From positions 1-49,065 of the forward strand of contig JAFDZK010000002.1 of NCBI GenBank assembly GCA_018267005.1: a DNA stretch of 49,065 nt. Direction: 5' to 3'. The stretch is from Bacteroidota bacterium (GTDB taxonomy: Bacteria; Bacteroidota; Bacteroidia; Sphingobacteriales; Sphingobacteriaceae). The position numbers and the translations under genes were made by a program. This document shows, piece after piece, positions 46,697-49,065 of the stretch. Position 1 is the first letter of the stretch, and every line of letters begins with the position of its first letter. The notes beneath the pieces were generated by a model. The model did no database searches and had not been told where the DNA came from. It saw only the letters and a program-made list of their open reading frames with translations.

Positions 46697-48247
46697 ATGA
46701 AAAAAGCCTTACTGCTGCTACCGTTTTTGTTGGTCTTCCTGTGCGCCCGTTTTTCGGCCGGACAGGAGACCAAGATGAGTTCATTCCCTGTGCGTGGTTT
46801 TCACCTCGACCTGCGGATACAGGTAATGCCTATGCCGGAATTAAAGGAGTTTGCAAAAAAGCTGAGCGGATATGGCATCAATACGCTCATTATGGAGTGG
46901 GAGGGCACCTATCCGTTCGAAAAGCATCCGCTTATTTCCAATCGTTTTGCATACACAAAGGCGGAAATCGTCGACTTTATCAAATACTGTAACGGGCTTG
47001 GGATCGATGTGATACCGTTGCAGCAAAGCTTCGGGCATGTCGAATATATTTTGCGTAACGAGCGCTATAAAGATCTGCGCGAGGACCAGAAGGATTATTC
47101 GCAGGTTTGCCCATTGCAGGTTCGGCAGGACAGCCTGCTCTTCAGCGATCTGTATAAAGAACTGGCGTCGACGCATACTTCGAAATATATTCATATCGGC
47201 GGAGATGAAACCTATCTGCTCGGGCACGACGAGCGCTGCCGGAAAAAGGTAGGTGCAGAAGGCAAATCCAAATTGTACATCGATTACATACGGATGTTGT
47301 GCAACATCGTGATCAAAATGGGCAAGCGGCCAATTATCTGGGCCGATATCGCTATGAAATACCCGGAGGCGATCAAACTGCTGCCAAAGCAAACCATCCT
47401 GGTCGACTGGAATTACGGCTGGAGCATGGACAATTTCGGCGATCACCAAAAGCTAATGGACAGCGGGCTGGAGATATGGGGGGCGCCGTCACTCCGTTCG
47501 CACCCGGATAACTACTTCCTGACACAATGGGAAAAGCATTTCAATAACATCAGGAACTTTATTCCTGCCTGCCGCCAATTGGGTTATAAAGGGATCGTGA
47601 TGACCTCGTGGTCAACCTCCGGAGCATATTCGCCGCTTTGGGAAACAAGCGAAAATATTCTCGATCTGTACGCCATTAGGCACGATTATCCCATCAGCGG
47701 GTTCAATATGCTGCTGGCCGCCTATGCCGAAGCTATCCATTCTGATCAGCCGCTTGATGTCGATAAATTCGTCGCAAACTACTGTAGGAGCGCGTATGGA
47801 TTTGACGAGGCACAATCGGCAAAGTTTTGGAAAGCGCTGAAGACCGCGCCATACGAGGTAATGCAGGGAAAAGTAATGTCTCCGCAACCGATGTCGGTAA
47901 AACAATTACGGGATAGCGCCTTGTATGTGAAAGGAGTGCTGGATTCGCTCAAACCGGCAATGAACCAACCCGAATTTGACCATTACAAGCTCATGGCCAA
48001 TATCAGGGCATATTATTTATCGTATGAAGAAATAGAGAGCCGGGTAAACTCGGCTGATTTTTCGCCTGGACAAATCCCGGAAGTGCTTGGCGAACTGAAA
48101 GGCTTGATCAGTGACAGTAAGGAACTGGATGCCGGTTTTATAGCATTGAATAAAGACCATTTGTACCCGGCCGAACTGGCGCAGGAGAACGACCTGCGCG
48201 ACGCGAAAGCACGTTTATTGTATCAACGCCTGTCACGAAAAAAATAG
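46697..48247 (+). CDS. GH20-like beta-N-acetylhexosaminidase
   Basis: 516 residues from ATG 46697, which begins a signal peptide (LCARFSAGQ); the frame is open from 46664 but ten residues would precede it. The TIM barrel contains FGHVEYILRNERYKDL and the GH20 active-site pattern HIGGDETYLLG near residue 177, where Asp and Glu assist catalysis by the acetamido group. The usual N-terminal GH20b domain is missing: the barrel begins almost at once (RGFHLDLRIQVMPMPELKEFAKKL). The C-terminal 150 residues are helical. nagA starts one base after its stop, supporting an amino-sugar role. Confidence 0.85.
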   Translation: MKKALLLLPFLLVFLCARFSAGQETKMSSFPVRGFHLDLRIQVMPMPELKEFAKKLSGYGINTLIMEWEGTYPFEKHPLISNRFAYTKAEIVDFIKYCNGLGIDVIPLQQSFGHVEYILRNERYKDLREDQKDYSQVCPLQVRQDSLLFSDLYKELASTHTSKYIHIGGDETYLLGHDERCRKKVGAEGKSKLYIDYIRMLCNIVIKMGKRPIIWADIAMKYPEAIKLLPKQTILVDWNYGWSMDNFGDHQKLMDSGLEIWGAPSLRSHPDNYFLTQWEKHFNNIRNFIPACRQLGYKGIVMTSWSTSGAYSPLWETSENILDLYAIRHDYPISGFNMLLAAYAEAIHSDQPLDVDKFVANYCRSAYGFDEAQSAKFWKALKTAPYEVMQGKVMSPQPMSVKQLRDSALYVKGVLDSLKPAMNQPEFDHYKLMANIRAYYLSYEEIESRVNSADFSPGQIPEVLGELKGLISDSKELDAGFIALNKDHLYPAELAQENDLRDAKARLLYQRLSRKK

Positions 48248-48248
48248 C

Positions 48249-49065
48249 ATGCAGCTAAAAATATTTAACGGGCAGGTTATTAGGCCGCAGGGCATCCTGA
48301 GAAACGGTACGGTATTGGTGAACGATGGCGTCATCACGGAAGTTTCAGCGAAGAATATCGATGCACCCGGCGCGAAAGAGATCGACGCGGGCGGCAAATA
48401 TATATCCCCGGGCTTTATCGATATCCACGTCCATGGCGGCGGCGGTCATGATTTTATGGATAACACCATCGAGGCATTTTTAGGCATTGCCAAATTGCAC
48501 GCCCGTTTTGGGACAACGGCCATGCTGCCAACTACGCTTAGCTGCGAAAAAGCCGACTTGCTTGAAACCTTGCGTATTTACGAGGAAACGGATAGGCAAA
48601 ATTCATCCGGTTCGCAGTTTATCGGTATCCATATCGAGGGGCCATATTTTGCAATGAACCAGCGCGGAGCGCAGGATCCGCGCTATATCCGCGATCCCGA
48701 TCCGGAAGAATACCGGGAGATACTATCGGCGTCAAAACATATTAAACGATGGAGCGCCGCGCCCGAGCGGCCGGGTGCCATTGAATTCGGAAAGTATATG
48801 GTTTCGCATGGCGTTTTGCCGGCTATTGCGCATACCGATGCCATTTACGAGGATGTGGTAAAAGCCTTTGATAGCGGCTATACGCTGGCCACGCATTTTT
48901 ATTCGGCTATGTCGGGCGTAACGCGCCGCAATGCATTCCGTTACGCCGGTGTAGTTGAAAGCGCTTACCTGATTGACGATATGTTTGTGGAGATCATTGC
49001 CGACGGTGTGCACTTACCTGAGCCGCTATTGAAGCTGATCTATAAAATAAAAGGCTCCGGTCATA
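48249..49065 (+). CDS. nagA: N-acetylglucosamine-6-phosphate deacetylase, 3' end outside window
   Basis: An open frame from ATG 48249 to the window edge (272 codons, no stop). Amidohydrolase barrel: metal-binding HVHGGGG near residue 59, E in HIEGPYF near 127, H in AIAHTDA and H in ATHFYSAMSG, then EIIADGVHL near 257. The family removes acetate from GlcNAc-6-phosphate in the cytosol. The usual THLFNAM motif is changed to THFYSAM. The catalytic aspartate would lie beyond the edge. Coupled to the GH20-like gene upstream. Confidence 0.92.
   Translation, partial: MQLKIFNGQVIRPQGILRNGTVLVNDGVITEVSAKNIDAPGAKEIDAGGKYISPGFIDIHVHGGGGHDFMDNTIEAFLGIAKLHARFGTTAMLPTTLSCEKADLLETLRIYEETDRQNSSGSQFIGIHIEGPYFAMNQRGAQDPRYIRDPDPEEYREILSASKHIKRWSAAPERPGAIEFGKYMVSHGVLPAIAHTDAIYEDVVKAFDSGYTLATHFYSAMSGVTRRNAFRYAGVVESAYLIDDMFVEIIADGVHLPEPLLKLIYKIKGSGH

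Noticed and set aside
46841..47449. Minus-strand open frame of 202 codons opposite the GH20-like gene
   Set aside because: Antisense to a gene with an intact active-site motif; no domain recognised.
43863..48247. GH43 and GH20-like genes as part of a polysaccharide utilisation locus
   Set aside because: No SusC/SusD pair, sigma/anti-sigma pair or AraC-type HTCS lies in the window, so the usual criteria are not met.

Overview
The window comes from a Bacteroidota chromosome, most likely a Sphingobacteriaceae member close to Mucilaginibacter or Pedobacter. This is inferred from gene families (Reg_prop hybrid kinase, DUF4964/GtaA protein, exported Gfo/Idh/MocA and TIM-barrel proteins, DUF1080, subclass A2-type beta-lactamase), from the lack of clear Shine-Dalgarno sequences, and from promoter-like TTTG/TAnnTTTG elements. 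No rRNA, tRNA, CRISPR array, transposase, phage gene or SusC/SusD pair was seen.

Region 1 (about 1-17 kb) is mixed housekeeping and defence. It holds argH, a tandem pair of TonB-C/TPR paralogues, a DUF72 protein, a MarR-GNAT fusion, an M20 deacetylase of arginine-pathway type, a beta-flower protein and two GNAT enzymes. These are followed by an ArsR-SdpI pair with a visible operator, a class A beta-lactamase, an Fsr-like exporter, a thioesterase, a TPR histidine kinase, a lipoprotein, and an orphan LuxR-type response regulator behind the only gap longer than 300 bp (15920-16506, very AT-rich in part).

Region 2 (about 17.3-34.5 kb) is the centrepiece. All genes lie on the plus strand and look like an oxidative glycoside-utilisation cluster: a TolB-like propeller, four metal-dependent TIM-barrel (AP-endonuclease-2 type) proteins, two GMC flavoenzymes each with a CX5CX3C triad like that of FAD-glucose dehydrogenase, two gluconate-dehydrogenase-subunit-3-like partners with RR signals, one exported and one cytosolic Gfo/Idh/MocA protein, a monohaem cytochrome c lipoprotein, two MFS permeases, and a DUF1080 (3-keto-glycoside lyase/hydratase family) protein before a strong terminator. 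My model is: periplasmic C3 oxidation of a glycoside, electron delivery to cytochrome c, cleavage by exported lyases, uptake by the permeases, and cytosolic reduction or isomerisation. The parts are recognisable, but the substrate and the division of labour among the duplicated parts are unknown.

Region 3 (34.6-49 kb) is carbohydrate and amino-sugar related. It contains a Reg_prop/Y_Y_Y hybrid kinase with two receivers and no HTH, a GtaA-like DUF4964 protein under a palindrome-overlapped promoter, a double NIPSNAP protein, a phytoene-dehydrogenase-like flavoprotein, and a minus-strand set (GH43 with discoidin and FN3-like modules, pterin dehydratase, small outer-membrane-like protein). It ends with a GH20-like enzyme followed one base later by nagA, which runs off the window end.

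Several short dispersed elements sit between genes, often on stop codons: an 18-bp direct repeat, a perfect 14-bp-arm palindrome, pyrimidine tracts, and a CGGACTT-rich repeat present twice. Family calls come from reading motifs by eye; no database search was run.
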